Part shown: piece by piece, positions 6,452-14,133 of the stretch
Position numbering within the stretch: position 1 is the first letter of the stretch
Layout of the letters: each line of letters starts with the position of its first letter
Assembly: GCA_013151775.1 (NCBI GenBank)
Contig: JAADHO010000021.1
Coordinates: 1 to 33,679 of the forward strand
From: Deltaproteobacteria bacterium
GTDB taxonomy: Bacteria > Myxococcota_A > Polyangia > Polyangiales > Houyiibacteriaceae
Length of the DNA: 33,679 nucleotides
Direction of reading: 5' to 3'
Notes under the pieces: model-generated
Told to the model about the DNA's origin: nothing
The model's input: the letters and a program-made list of their open reading frames with translations, nothing else
Databases searched by the model: none
Position numbers and translations under genes: made by a program

Positions 6452-8380
6452 ATGAAGCGTTGGGTGTTGGCTGGTATGTTAGCCGCGAGCGCCGGCTGTG
6501 GTGGCGCCACGACGGACGCTGGCGCAGACGCCACGACGGACGCTGGCGCAGACGCCATGACGGACGCCGAGGTCGACGCGGGGCCGCCCTGCTCACCCGC
6601 CGCAGGCGATGAGCCCGCCGCGGGGCGGTGGGCGCTGAGCATGTTCCACTTCAACATCCAATACGTGGCTGGCGGTCTGCGCGGCTTCATGCCGGGGCGC
6701 CTCGAGAGTCACTTCGACTTCGACGAGGCGGAGACGGAGGATCTGATCATCCGCGAGAGCTACCTGCCGCTGCTCGACATCCTCGAAGCCCACCCGACGT
6801 TTCAGCTCACCATCGAGATGCAGGGTCGCATGATCGAGATCCTCGACGAGCGCTTCCCCGCGGATCTCGCGCGCACCAAGGCGTTGGTCGACTCGCGGCA
6901 ACTCGAGCTCGTGTCGTTTCACTACAGCGACCAGCTCCTGGTCGCCTACCCCAAGCACCACCTCGCGCGCTCCCTCGCCATGACGCGCGCGGCGGCGGCG
7001 AACGTCGAGCTCACGCTCAGCGGTAGCGTCTTCACGCAGGAGGGCTTCTTCGGCGAGGGCGTGCTCGACCTAATGCGAGAGAGCGGGCTGGGACCGGCCG
7101 TCGTCGGACACAACCTGGTCGAGTATCAGCGCGCCGATCTGGGCGCGCCGGCGGCCTACGATCGCGAGGGCATGGCCTTGCTGCTCCCGAGCCGCGGCGC
7201 GCCTTCGAGCTCCGGCGCGGAGCTGCGCTGGACCTATTTCGACGACGGCGAACTCTTGGCCGTGGGCGCGGCTCCCTATGTCGGCGACTTCTTTCAGCAG
7301 AACCAGAGCCTGATCGACGCCTATGTGGCGCGCCTCTCCTGCCTCGAGGCGGAGGGTTTTCACATCGGGCGCATCGACGACTACGTGGCCGCGCTGGAGA
7401 CCGCGGGCGTGACCCGCGCGCCTCTGGACGAGATCCTCGACGGCGACTGGCAGCCGGACGACACGGACAACGTGCTGCGCTGGATGGGCGTCCTCGGCGG
7501 CTTCCAAGACGACCACGATCAAGACGTGCTCGTCGGCAACCACCGCGCGGGCTTCTTGCTCGACGCGGCCGAGACCCTCCTCGCCAACGCAGGCGCGGAC
7601 GCTCTCGCGGACGGTCGCGCGCGACTCGACGCAGCCTGGCGCGAGCTGATGTTCGCCGAGGTCAGCGACTCGACCGGCTGGAATCCGTGGCGAGGCGAGG
7701 TCGACTACTCGCTGAATCACGCGGAGCAGGCGCGCACTTTGGCCAGCGCCGTGATTCAAGAACAGCTCAGCGCGCTCAGCTGGGTGGCCGCGGATGTGAA
7801 TCCCGCGACCGGCACCGCGGCGGAGGCGAGCGTCCCGAGCCCCGAGTCGTTCACCCCGGTCACCGCACCCCCGGTGGAGGTGACGGCGGACGCCCCCGAC
7901 CGCGACGTGACCATGACCTGGTCGCAACGCGCAGACGGCGTCTACGTGCTCGACCTGACCGTCTCCGCGCCGAGCAGCACGCCACGACATCGCGACGACG
8001 CGCCCCTTACCCTCCACTTCCCGAACACGAGCGGCCGCATTCGCTACACGCCCGCCCTGACCGACCGCGTCACGGATCTGCCCCTCACGGACTTCCGCTT
8101 CGACCACATCTGGCTGCCCGCACAGAACGGCCTCTTCGGCGTCGACGGAGGCTTCATGGTGATGGACGAGGCCGTCTCCCATCTGGCCGTCGGCTTCTTC
8201 GCCGCGGGCGGCGTGCAGCTCTATGACAGCAGCCTGCCGGACGACGCGCCGACCCATATGCGCCTACTCTTCACGGACGGGGACACAGGCGCGGCGCTCG
8301 CGTTGGCGGAGACCACCAACGCGCTGCGTCTCGTGACCATCTGCGCCGCAGACGCGAGCTGCGGACTGCCCGCGCGCTGA
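6452..8380 (+). CDS. Lipoprotein with glycoside hydrolase family 57/38-like domain
   Basis: This 642-residue exported protein has a lipoprotein signal ending ASAGC (Cys16), followed by three copies of an eight-residue linker repeat (TTDAGADA-like). The body resembles the GH57/GH38 deformed beta/alpha-barrel hydrolases: FHFNIQY near the start, HPTFQLTIEMQG, LELVSFHYSDQLL, SGSVFTQEGFF with a candidate nucleophile Glu, and a helical part with FAEVSDSTGWNPWRGEVDY. The last recalls the SD-x-FWW motif of GH57 amylases. The C-terminal 170 residues look like a beta-sandwich. Substrate unknown. The ATG at 6452 has GAGG six to nine bases upstream. It is divergent from the beta-helix lipoprotein, sharing a 197-bp upstream region, which suggests joint control of surface glycan-active proteins. 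Confidence 0.65.
   Translation: MKRWVLAGMLAASAGCGGATTDAGADATTDAGADAMTDAEVDAGPPCSPAAGDEPAAGRWALSMFHFNIQYVAGGLRGFMPGRLESHFDFDEAETEDLIIRESYLPLLDILEAHPTFQLTIEMQGRMIEILDERFPADLARTKALVDSRQLELVSFHYSDQLLVAYPKHHLARSLAMTRAAAANVELTLSGSVFTQEGFFGEGVLDLMRESGLGPAVVGHNLVEYQRADLGAPAAYDREGMALLLPSRGAPSSSGAELRWTYFDDGELLAVGAAPYVGDFFQQNQSLIDAYVARLSCLEAEGFHIGRIDDYVAALETAGVTRAPLDEILDGDWQPDDTDNVLRWMGVLGGFQDDHDQDVLVGNHRAGFLLDAAETLLANAGADALADGRARLDAAWRELMFAEVSDSTGWNPWRGEVDYSLNHAEQARTLASAVIQEQLSALSWVAADVNPATGTAAEASVPSPESFTPVTAPPVEVTADAPDRDVTMTWSQRADGVYVLDLTVSAPSSTPRHRDDAPLTLHFPNTSGRIRYTPALTDRVTDLPLTDFRFDHIWLPAQNGLFGVDGGFMVMDEAVSHLAVGFFAAGGVQLYDSSLPDDAPTHMRLLFTDGDTGAALALAETTNALRLVTICAADASCGLPAR
6509..6580 (+). repeat. 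Tandem 24-bp repeat, three copies
   Basis: Copies at 6509-6532 and 6533-6556 are identical and encode TTDAGADA. The third (6557-6580) is degenerate and encodes MTDAEVDA. It forms the spacer directly after the lipidation Cys of the GH57-like lipoprotein. In-frame tandem repeats here can change linker length by slippage. Confidence 0.9.
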
Positions 8381-8434
8381 AGAATCGACCGCGAGCTCCG
8401 ATGCCCCGCGTCACGCCGACTTCTCGCTTCACCC

Positions 8435-9142
8435 ATGGAACGCGCATCGCGCTGGCGGCGCTGGCTTGCTGCGCCGGCACCGCCTAGCGCCGCCGCGCAG
8501 ACCCGGCCGACGTTCTTCGACGAGCCCTCGGAGATCCGCGTCATCGGTCGCGCGAGCGCCGCGCACGCACCACTGCCGCTGGTCGTCTTCCTCGCCGCGA
8601 CCGGCGGCACCTCCGCGGAGATGTTCACGCGCATGCATCAGGCCGTGCCCTTCGAGCGCTACGTCGCCCTGCTGCCTCCCGGGCGCCCGGCGCGAGCGGA
8701 CTACCTGCCCCGCTTCCGCGACTTCGTGGACTGGATGGAAGAGCGGATCCTGCCTGATCTCGAGCGGGCGCGCGCGCAGCATACCGTCGACCCCGAACGC
8801 ATCTACCTCGTCGGCTTCTCCCTCGGCGGTGACACGAGCTGGGCGCTGCTCGCCCGGCGCCCCGACCTCTTCCGCGGCGCCGTGGTAATGGGGAGCCGCT
8901 CAGGCGCACGGGTGCCTTCCCGCAAGCTCCGTCTGATGCGCGAGCGAGGCGTGCGCGTGGCCTTCGCCATCGGCCGCGAAGACCGGGCCGTGCGCGTCAG
9001 CGGCATCCAGCGCGCGCATCGGCGCATGCTCGAGGCCGGCGTCCCCACGCGCCTCGATCTCTATCCCGGCGAGCACGTGCCTCCCCCAGATCCCGAAATG
9101 CTCGCGGCACTCTTCCGCTTCGTGATGATCGGCTCGCCGTGA
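8435..9142 (+). CDS. Alpha/beta hydrolase (esterase-like), probably frameshifted at its N-terminus
   Basis: This 235-residue serine hydrolase resembles PHB-depolymerase/dienelactone-hydrolase-type esterases. The nucleophile elbow is GFSLGG (S129), with an acidic residue in GREDRAV (D183) and a His in GEHVPP (H214). The core starts at LPLVVFLAATGG. The N-terminus as read from ATG 8435 lacks a hydrophobic segment. A different frame from ATG 8401 reads a classic signal peptide, TRIALAALACCAGTA, and then hits TAG at 8485-8487. Removing one base at 8485 joins it smoothly as GTASAAAQTRP to the hydrolase frame. So the real product is probably exported and begins at 8401, with a one-base insertion in the gene or the assembly. 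Substrate unknown. Confidence 0.75.
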   Translation: MERASRWRRWLAAPAPPSAAAQTRPTFFDEPSEIRVIGRASAAHAPLPLVVFLAATGGTSAEMFTRMHQAVPFERYVALLPPGRPARADYLPRFRDFVDWMEERILPDLERARAQHTVDPERIYLVGFSLGGDTSWALLARRPDLFRGAVVMGSRSGARVPSRKLRLMRERGVRVAFAIGREDRAVRVSGIQRAHRRMLEAGVPTRLDLYPGEHVPPPDPEMLAALFRFVMIGSP

Positions 9143-9215
9143 GGAATGCATGATCCGACTTGGGGCGTCGGCCGTAACATCGGAGGACGCGCGGTCATAT
9201 GCTGCGTGGACGACT

Positions 9216-9220
9216 GGAGG
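9216..9220 (+). promoter_or_regulatory. Shine-Dalgarno site that fixes the msrA start
   Basis: GGAGG sits seven bases before ATG 9228. This selects 9228 over an in-frame ATG at 9150, which would place 26 residues before the signal peptide. Confidence 0.8.
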
Positions 9221-9227
9221 TCATCGA

Positions 9228-9881
9228 ATGTCTCGCCCCTTCGTGCTCGCGCTGAGCGCTCTCCTGATGCTGGGAAGTTGCGGCAGCCAAGCCGGATTCG
9301 CTCAAGACTCGGCGCGTTCTCCGAGCACACGACGCGCCCCTCCTCCCACCTCCGGTCGCGCCGTCGCCGTCTTCGCCGGTGGCTGCTTCTGGTGCATGGA
9401 GGGCCCCTTCGAGGCGCTCGAGGGCGTGAGCGCGGTGCTCTCGGGCTACTCGGGAGGTCAGCTCGAGGGCCCGAGCTACCAGGAGGTCTCCTCGGGCCGC
9501 ACGCGCCACCTCGAGGCCGTGCACGTGAGCTACGACCCGAGCCGCGTGAGCTATCAGCGCCTGCTCGAGGTCTATTGGCACAACGTGGATCCGACACAGG
9601 ATGACGGACAATTCTGCGACCACGGCCGGCAGTACCGAACCGCGATCTTCGTCCAGAACGCAGCGGAGCGGCGGCTGGCCGAGGCGAGCAAGGCGCACAT
9701 GGCGGAGGCGCTCGGGCGACCCATCAACACGGAGATTCGCGCCGACGCGCCCTTCTGGATCGCAGAGGCCTACCATCAGGACTACCACCGCACACACCCG
9801 ACGAGCTACCACCGCTACCGCACGGGCTGCGGCCGTGATGCGCGGCTACGCGAGCTCTGGGGCGCGAGCGCTGGGCACTGA
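9228..9881 (+). CDS. msrA: Exported peptide-methionine (S)-S-oxide reductase MsrA, lipoprotein
   Basis: MsrA reduces the S-epimer of methionine sulfoxide in oxidised proteins. This 217-residue form has a signal peptide with lipobox LGSC, so it should be anchored in the envelope. The catalytic motif is GGCFWC (catalytic C53), followed by GVSAVLSGYSGG, HLEAVHVSYDP, the DDGQFCDHGRQYRTAIF block and AEAYHQDYH, all standard for the family. A C-terminal TGCGRD may supply a resolving Cys. The gene ends 11 bp from the stop of a convergent exported MsrB gene. Together they can repair both methionine sulfoxide epimers outside the cytoplasm. Confidence 0.95.
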   Translation: MSRPFVLALSALLMLGSCGSQAGFAQDSARSPSTRRAPPPTSGRAVAVFAGGCFWCMEGPFEALEGVSAVLSGYSGGQLEGPSYQEVSSGRTRHLEAVHVSYDPSRVSYQRLLEVYWHNVDPTQDDGQFCDHGRQYRTAIFVQNAAERRLAEASKAHMAEALGRPINTEIRADAPFWIAEAYHQDYHRTHPTSYHRYRTGCGRDARLRELWGASAGH

Positions 9882-9892
9882 AGGCTCATGTA

Positions 9893-10456
9893 TCAGAGTG
9901 AGGGCTGGGGTTCGAAGTCGAGGGAGGCTGCGTTGATGCAGTAGCGCTGCCCCGTGGGCAGAGGTCCGTCGGGGAAGATGTGTCCGAGGTGGCCGCCACA
10001 GCGCGCGCAGTGAACCTCGGTGCGGAGCGTGCCGAGGGAGCTGTCGCTGCGAGTCGCTACGCGGCCGGGGGCGACGGGTCGCGTGTAGCTCGGCCAGCCC
10101 GTATGGGAGTCGAATTTGTCGGTCGACGTGAAGAGCGGCGCGCCACAACCGGCGCAGCGGTAGAGACCGGGCGCGTGGTTGGCGTGGAAGGCGCCCGAGT
10201 AGGCTCGCTCCGTGCCCTCTTCGCGCAGCACGTGAAACTCGGTGGGCGTCAATCGCCCGCGCCACTGCCGAGCACTGAACGCAACTCTGTCGCCGACAGG
10301 GGGATCGACGAAGCGCTCGGGGCGCTCCCGTGTGGCCGTGTTGGCGGAAGCCATGGCGCCAGAGTCTTGAGCATCGGCCGCGGGATCCGGGGAGAGCGCG
10401 AGGGCGACGAGAGCGAGGAAGGCGACGGCGAAGAGGAGGGCGAGCAACGTGCGCAT
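9893..10456 (-). CDS. msrB: Exported peptide-methionine (R)-S-oxide reductase MsrB
   Basis: MsrB reduces the R-epimer of methionine sulfoxide. The 187-residue product starts with a hydrophobic export signal (LLALLFAVAFLALVALAL) and a short linker. The MsrB domain follows, with two zinc-binding Cys pairs (CAGCG and CARCG), GWPSYTRPV, GGHLGHIFPDGP, and the catalytic Cys in RYCIN near the end. A GGAG lies just before ATG 10456. It converges with the exported msrA gene, and the pairing supports a role in protecting envelope proteins from oxidation. Whether it is released or anchored by the N-terminal segment is not clear, since no lipobox is present. Confidence 0.93.
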   Translation of the reverse strand: MRTLLALLFAVAFLALVALALSPDPAADAQDSGAMASANTATRERPERFVDPPVGDRVAFSARQWRGRLTPTEFHVLREEGTERAYSGAFHANHAPGLYRCAGCGAPLFTSTDKFDSHTGWPSYTRPVAPGRVATRSDSSLGTLRTEVHCARCGGHLGHIFPDGPLPTGQRYCINAASLDFEPQPSL

Positions 10457-10612
10457 GACTCCGTCTTAGGGCGTAGCGACTGCTGCCGTAAGCTGCGATT
10501 TCGGCGACGAGCAACCCACACGGAGGGTGACTCGGCCATCAAGGCAAACTCCGACGAGCTGCCTTGCGACCGGATCATTCGCGCCACGCTCGGGATGCCC
10601 GCCTCCGGCGCG

Positions 10613-11239
10613 CTACGCCTTCTCCAGCGCGGCGAGCAGAGCGTCGACCAGCCAGTGGAGGTGCGCTCGGCGCTCGGCGATGCCTTCGGCGCTCAGGGGG
10701 TCCGTTCCCCACGCGGGCGCGAGCGCCTCGGCGTAGGTGAAGTGGTTGATCACGGACGCCGAGAAGGTGAGGAAGAACTGGCGCGCAGCCAGCGGGCCCG
10801 TGGCGGGGACGAGGTCGCCGAGGGCCTGTTCGATGAAGCGCTGCAAGCCTGCGAGGTTCTCACCGATGAGCGTGAGGGCGGGTCCGCGTGAGGCCACCTG
10901 CTGCTGGACGAAGCGCGGGAAATTCTGATGCGTGGCGATGAAGTCCACGTAGCCGTCCATCAGGCGATGCAGGCGCTCGGCGACCGTGCCGTCTTCTGCC
11001 AGGGCGTCGCGCAGGGCCTGCTCGTGCGCCGCGTAGTAGCGCGCCATGACGCGCTCGAAGAGGGCCTCCTTGTTGTCGAAGTAGTAGAAGACGAGGGCCT
11101 TGTTCACGCCCGCGGCCTCGGCCACGTCGCGCACGCTGATGGCGTCGTAGCCCTGCTCACCAAAGAGCGCGTCGGCCGCCGTGAGGATCTGATTCGCCCG
11201 CACCGACTCGTCTCGCTTCTTCGCCCGTCGTCTCGCCAT
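10613..11239 (-). CDS. TetR family transcriptional repressor
   Basis: This 208-residue regulator has an N-terminal helix-turn-helix of TetR type: ILTAADALFGEQGYDAISVRDVAEAAGVNKALVFYYF in two adjoining parts, with the recognition helix near residues 45-57. It is preceded by a basic MARRRAKKRDE tail. The C-terminal half is a helical ligand-binding domain with no diagnostic residues. AAGGAG lies five bases before ATG 11239. The gene is divergent from a ThDP-enzyme/SDR operon, and the space between them carries repeated TTGACCG half-sites. It therefore most likely represses that operon and itself until an unknown ligand binds. Confidence 0.9.
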   Translation of the reverse strand: MARRRAKKRDESVRANQILTAADALFGEQGYDAISVRDVAEAAGVNKALVFYYFDNKEALFERVMARYYAAHEQALRDALAEDGTVAERLHRLMDGYVDFIATHQNFPRFVQQQVASRGPALTLIGENLAGLQRFIEQALGDLVPATGPLAARQFFLTFSASVINHFTYAEALAPAWGTDPLSAEGIAERRAHLHWLVDALLAALEKA

Positions 11240-11270
11240 CCAGGCTCCTTAGCACGTCTCGAGGACAAAG

Positions 11271-11299
11271 TTGACCGTTGGGTTTGACCGAACGGTTAA
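11271..11299. promoter_or_regulatory. Operator-like site with three TTGACCG-type half-sites
   Basis: TTGACCGTT at 11271-11279 is followed by TTGACCG-AA-CGGTTAA at 11284-11299, an imperfect palindrome with one mismatch between the arms. The first half-site also pairs with AACGGTTAA (8 of 9). TTGACC at 11271 and GTTAAC at 11295 are spaced 18 bases apart, like a -35/-10 pair for the forward operon. A repressor bound here would block it. Assignment to the adjacent TetR protein is inferred from position. Confidence 0.6.
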
Positions 11300-11359
11300 C
11301 ATATGCCATCAAGGAGCTGTGGGCGCCACGGGGGCAGTCCGAAATCGCCGGAGAAGACC

Positions 11360-13138
11360 ATGGGAATCGTCGCCAAGCTCGAGAGAAAACACCACATCAC
11401 AGGGGGAGCCATCCTCTCCCGCATGCTCGGCGCCGAGGGCGTCACCAAGGCCTTCGGCATCATCGACGGCACCTACCTCGCCCTCAACGTCAGCCTCGAA
11501 GGCAGCGGCATCGATCTCATCGGCCCGCGCCACGAGGCCTGCGCCCTGCACATGGCGGGCGCCTACGCACGCATGACGGGCGGCCTCGGCGTGGCCATCG
11601 CGAGCAACGGTCCCGGGGTCGCGAACGCCCTCTCGGGCGTCGCCGTGGAGCAGACGGAAGGCAACCGCGTGCTCTTGATCACCTCGTGTCGACGCCAAGG
11701 CATCGTCTACCCGGATCGGGGCGGCGCGTTTCAGGCCTTCGATCAGGTGGGCGTGATCGGCAAGATGAGCAAATGGAGTTGCGCCGTGCCGTCGGTGGAC
11801 CGCTTGGCCGAACTGACTCGCCGCGCCCTGCGCGTCTGCTTCACCGGTCGCCCCGGCGTCGTGCATCTCGACGTGCCCGAGAGCGTGATGAACACCAAGG
11901 TGGAGGAGAATCCGAGCTGGTTCCGCGCTCCCGATCAGTACCGCATGCTCGAAGCGCTGACGCCCACGACGCGTCAGGTCGGGCGCGCCCTCGACATGCT
12001 CGCCTCGGCCAAGCGCCCCATCCTGCACGCGGGCACGGGCATCATGCACGCCGGCGCCTATGCGGAGTTGAAGCAGGTAGCGGAGCTCTTCCACGCCCCC
12101 GTGAGCACCTCCTGGGGTGCCCGCGCGGCCATGGACGAACGCCACGAACTGAGCATCCCCATGCCCTACGTCGACGCCCTGAAACAAGCGCGCGTCGAGT
12201 CGGATTGCGTGCTCGTGCTCGGCTCGCGCCTGGGGGAGACCGACTTCTGGGGCAAGGCCCCTTACTGGGCGAAGCCCGAAGAGCAGCAGCTGATTCAGGT
12301 AGACCTCGAGCTGGAGCAGTTGGGCAATAACAGGCCGGTGGACCTGGCCGTGCAGGCGGACGTGAAGGAGTTCCTGCGTCAGCTCGCGGCCATGGCACGC
12401 ACCCGCAACACGGGCGCCACGGACGCGCGCAAGAAGTGGGTGAAGGGCCTGAACAAGGCCTGCGCGAGCCGTCGCAAGAAGCTCGACAAGTGGCTCGACA
12501 AGACGGACGTGCCGATGCACCCGGCGCATGTCGCCCACACCTGCGACCAAGTCTTCGACGACGACGCCGTGATGGTGGTGGACGGAGGCAACACCAGCAT
12601 CTGGGCCCACTTCTTCCACCAAGTGCGCACGCCCAACACCGTGCTCGGCACGGCCAAGATGGGCATGCTCGGCGCGGGCATTCCGCAGGCCCTCGCCGCC
12701 AAGGTCGCGCGCCCCGACAAGCAGGTCGTGTGCGTGATCGGCGACGGCGCCATGGGCTTTCACCCGCAAGAGATCGAGACCGCCGTGCGCTGCGGCCTGA
12801 ACGTCATCTACATCGTGCTCTGTGACAAGCAGTGGGGCATGGTGAAGATGACGCAGCAGTTCGCCCTGAAGCCGGTGAAGACGTTGATCAAGAAGAGTCT
12901 CAGCCCGGAGGAGACGACCAACACGGAGCTGAACGAGATCGAGTTCGACCAGCTCGCGCGCTCCATGGGCGCTCACGGCGAGCGCGTGGCGGACTCTGCG
13001 GGGCTGCGCGGCGCCATCGAGCGCTGCATGGCCTCGGGCAAGCCGAGCGTGATCCACGTCGACGTGGACCGCGTGGCGCATCTCTGGGCGCCCAACCTGC
13101 GCACCTTCAAGGAGATGCATCAGGAGCCGAAGGGGTGA
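11360..13138 (+). CDS. Thiamine-diphosphate-dependent enzyme, acetolactate-synthase-like
   Basis: This 592-residue protein has the three-domain layout of the acetolactate synthase/2-hydroxyacyl-CoA lyase/oxalyl-CoA decarboxylase family. The N-terminal pyrimidine-binding domain contains the catalytic Glu in GPRHEACALHMA (E59) and GLGVAIASNGPGVANAL. A middle domain contains LHAGTGIMHAG. The C-terminal ThDP domain contains GDGAMGFHPQEIETA (GDG from residue 461). The usual Asn-Asn that closes the metal-binding motif is replaced by Cys-Asp in CDKQWG (D489). Asp can serve as a ligand, so activity is plausible, but the reaction is unknown. The ATG at 11360 has GGAG seven to ten bases upstream. Its stop overlaps the next gene's GTG, so it leads a three-gene operon with two SDR oxidoreductases, opposite a TetR repressor. 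Confidence 0.85.
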   Translation: MGIVAKLERKHHITGGAILSRMLGAEGVTKAFGIIDGTYLALNVSLEGSGIDLIGPRHEACALHMAGAYARMTGGLGVAIASNGPGVANALSGVAVEQTEGNRVLLITSCRRQGIVYPDRGGAFQAFDQVGVIGKMSKWSCAVPSVDRLAELTRRALRVCFTGRPGVVHLDVPESVMNTKVEENPSWFRAPDQYRMLEALTPTTRQVGRALDMLASAKRPILHAGTGIMHAGAYAELKQVAELFHAPVSTSWGARAAMDERHELSIPMPYVDALKQARVESDCVLVLGSRLGETDFWGKAPYWAKPEEQQLIQVDLELEQLGNNRPVDLAVQADVKEFLRQLAAMARTRNTGATDARKKWVKGLNKACASRRKKLDKWLDKTDVPMHPAHVAHTCDQVFDDDAVMVVDGGNTSIWAHFFHQVRTPNTVLGTAKMGMLGAGIPQALAAKVARPDKQVVCVIGDGAMGFHPQEIETAVRCGLNVIYIVLCDKQWGMVKMTQQFALKPVKTLIKKSLSPEETTNTELNEIEFDQLARSMGAHGERVADSAGLRGAIERCMASGKPSVIHVDVDRVAHLWAPNLRTFKEMHQEPKG

Positions 13139-14133
13139 GCGTCGAGGACGCAGCCGCGGACGGGACGCGCGCACTGCGAGTGCTCGTCACGGGCGCCTCG
13201 GGCTTCGTCGGGAGGCGCGTGGTGGCGGCGCTCGCGAAGACGCCTGGCGCGGAGGTCATCGCCACGGATCTACGCGTGCCCGCCGTGCGCGACCGCCTCG
13301 AGAGCGTCGACTACCGCCGCCTCGACATCTGCGAGCCGGGCATCGGCGCGCTCTTCGCTGAGCTTCGCGTGGACGTGGTCGTGCACCTCGCGGCCATCGT
13401 CACGCCGGGGCCGCACATGACGCGCGAGATGCAGCGGCGCGTCGACGTGGACGGCACACGCGCCGTGCTCGACGCCTGTCTGGAGGCGGGCGTCGAACGC
13501 TTCGTCTACACCAGCAGCGGCGCCGCCTATGGCTACCACGCCGACGCCTCGCCTCTGCTCGAGGAGGACGACCCGCTGCGCGGCAACGACGTCTTCGCCT
13601 ACGCGTGTCACAAGCGCGAGGTGGAGGAGCTGCTCGCCGAGTATCGCGAGGATCATCCCGAACTCGCGCAGGTGATCTTCCGCGTCTCCACCGTGCTCGG
13701 GCCGGAGGTCGACAACCAGATCACAGCCATGTTCGAGCGCCCCGTGGTGATGGGTCTGAAGGGCTCGGAGACTCCCTTCTGCTTCGTCGCCGCGGAGGAC
13801 GTGGCCGCCTGCATCGTCGAGGGCGCGCTCGGCGGCGAGCCCGGCGTCTACAACCTGACGGGAGACGGAGTGATGACGCTGCGCGAGATCGCCGCGCGCA
13901 TGGGGAGACGCTACGTGGCGCTGCCGGAGGCGGTCGTTCGAGGCGCCCTGAGGGCGCTGACCAAGTTCGGCCTCAGCCCCTACGGACCGGAGCAGACGCT
14001 CTTCCTGAAGTACCGCCCCGTGTTGAGCAACGAGCGGCTGAAGAGGGTCTTCGGCTACCGCCCGCGGCAGAACACGAGGCAGGCCTTCGAGCGCTACCGG
14101 GCGTCACGCGCGCTCGAACAAGAGCATGGCTAG
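13135..14133 (+). CDS. NAD(P)-dependent epimerase/dehydratase-type extended SDR
   Basis: This 332-residue extended short-chain dehydrogenase/reductase has a Rossmann motif VTGASGFVGRR (G20-G26), DVVVHLAAIV, catalytic Ser in YTSSGAAYG (S127/S128) and YACHK (Y156, K160). It looks like the NAD-dependent epimerase/dehydratase or 3-beta-hydroxysteroid-dehydrogenase-like branch. The substrate is not evident. The start is a GTG whose last two bases overlap the TGA of the ThDP enzyme (GTGA), with AAGGG just before it, so the two are translationally coupled. The gene's own stop lies eight bases inside the following SDR gene. A common substrate pathway for all three products is likely. Confidence 0.85.
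   Translation: MSVEDAAADGTRALRVLVTGASGFVGRRVVAALAKTPGAEVIATDLRVPAVRDRLESVDYRRLDICEPGIGALFAELRVDVVVHLAAIVTPGPHMTREMQRRVDVDGTRAVLDACLEAGVERFVYTSSGAAYGYHADASPLLEEDDPLRGNDVFAYACHKREVEELLAEYREDHPELAQVIFRVSTVLGPEVDNQITAMFERPVVMGLKGSETPFCFVAAEDVAACIVEGALGGEPGVYNLTGDGVMTLREIAARMGRRYVALPEAVVRGALRALTKFGLSPYGPEQTLFLKYRPVLSNERLKRVFGYRPRQNTRQAFERYRASRALEQEHG

Noticed and set aside
11309-13174. 621-residue open frame antisense to the ThDP enzyme gene
   Set aside because: High-GC third-position bias on the opposite strand produces such frames; the translation is Arg/His/Val-rich with no domain, while the forward frame has clear motifs.
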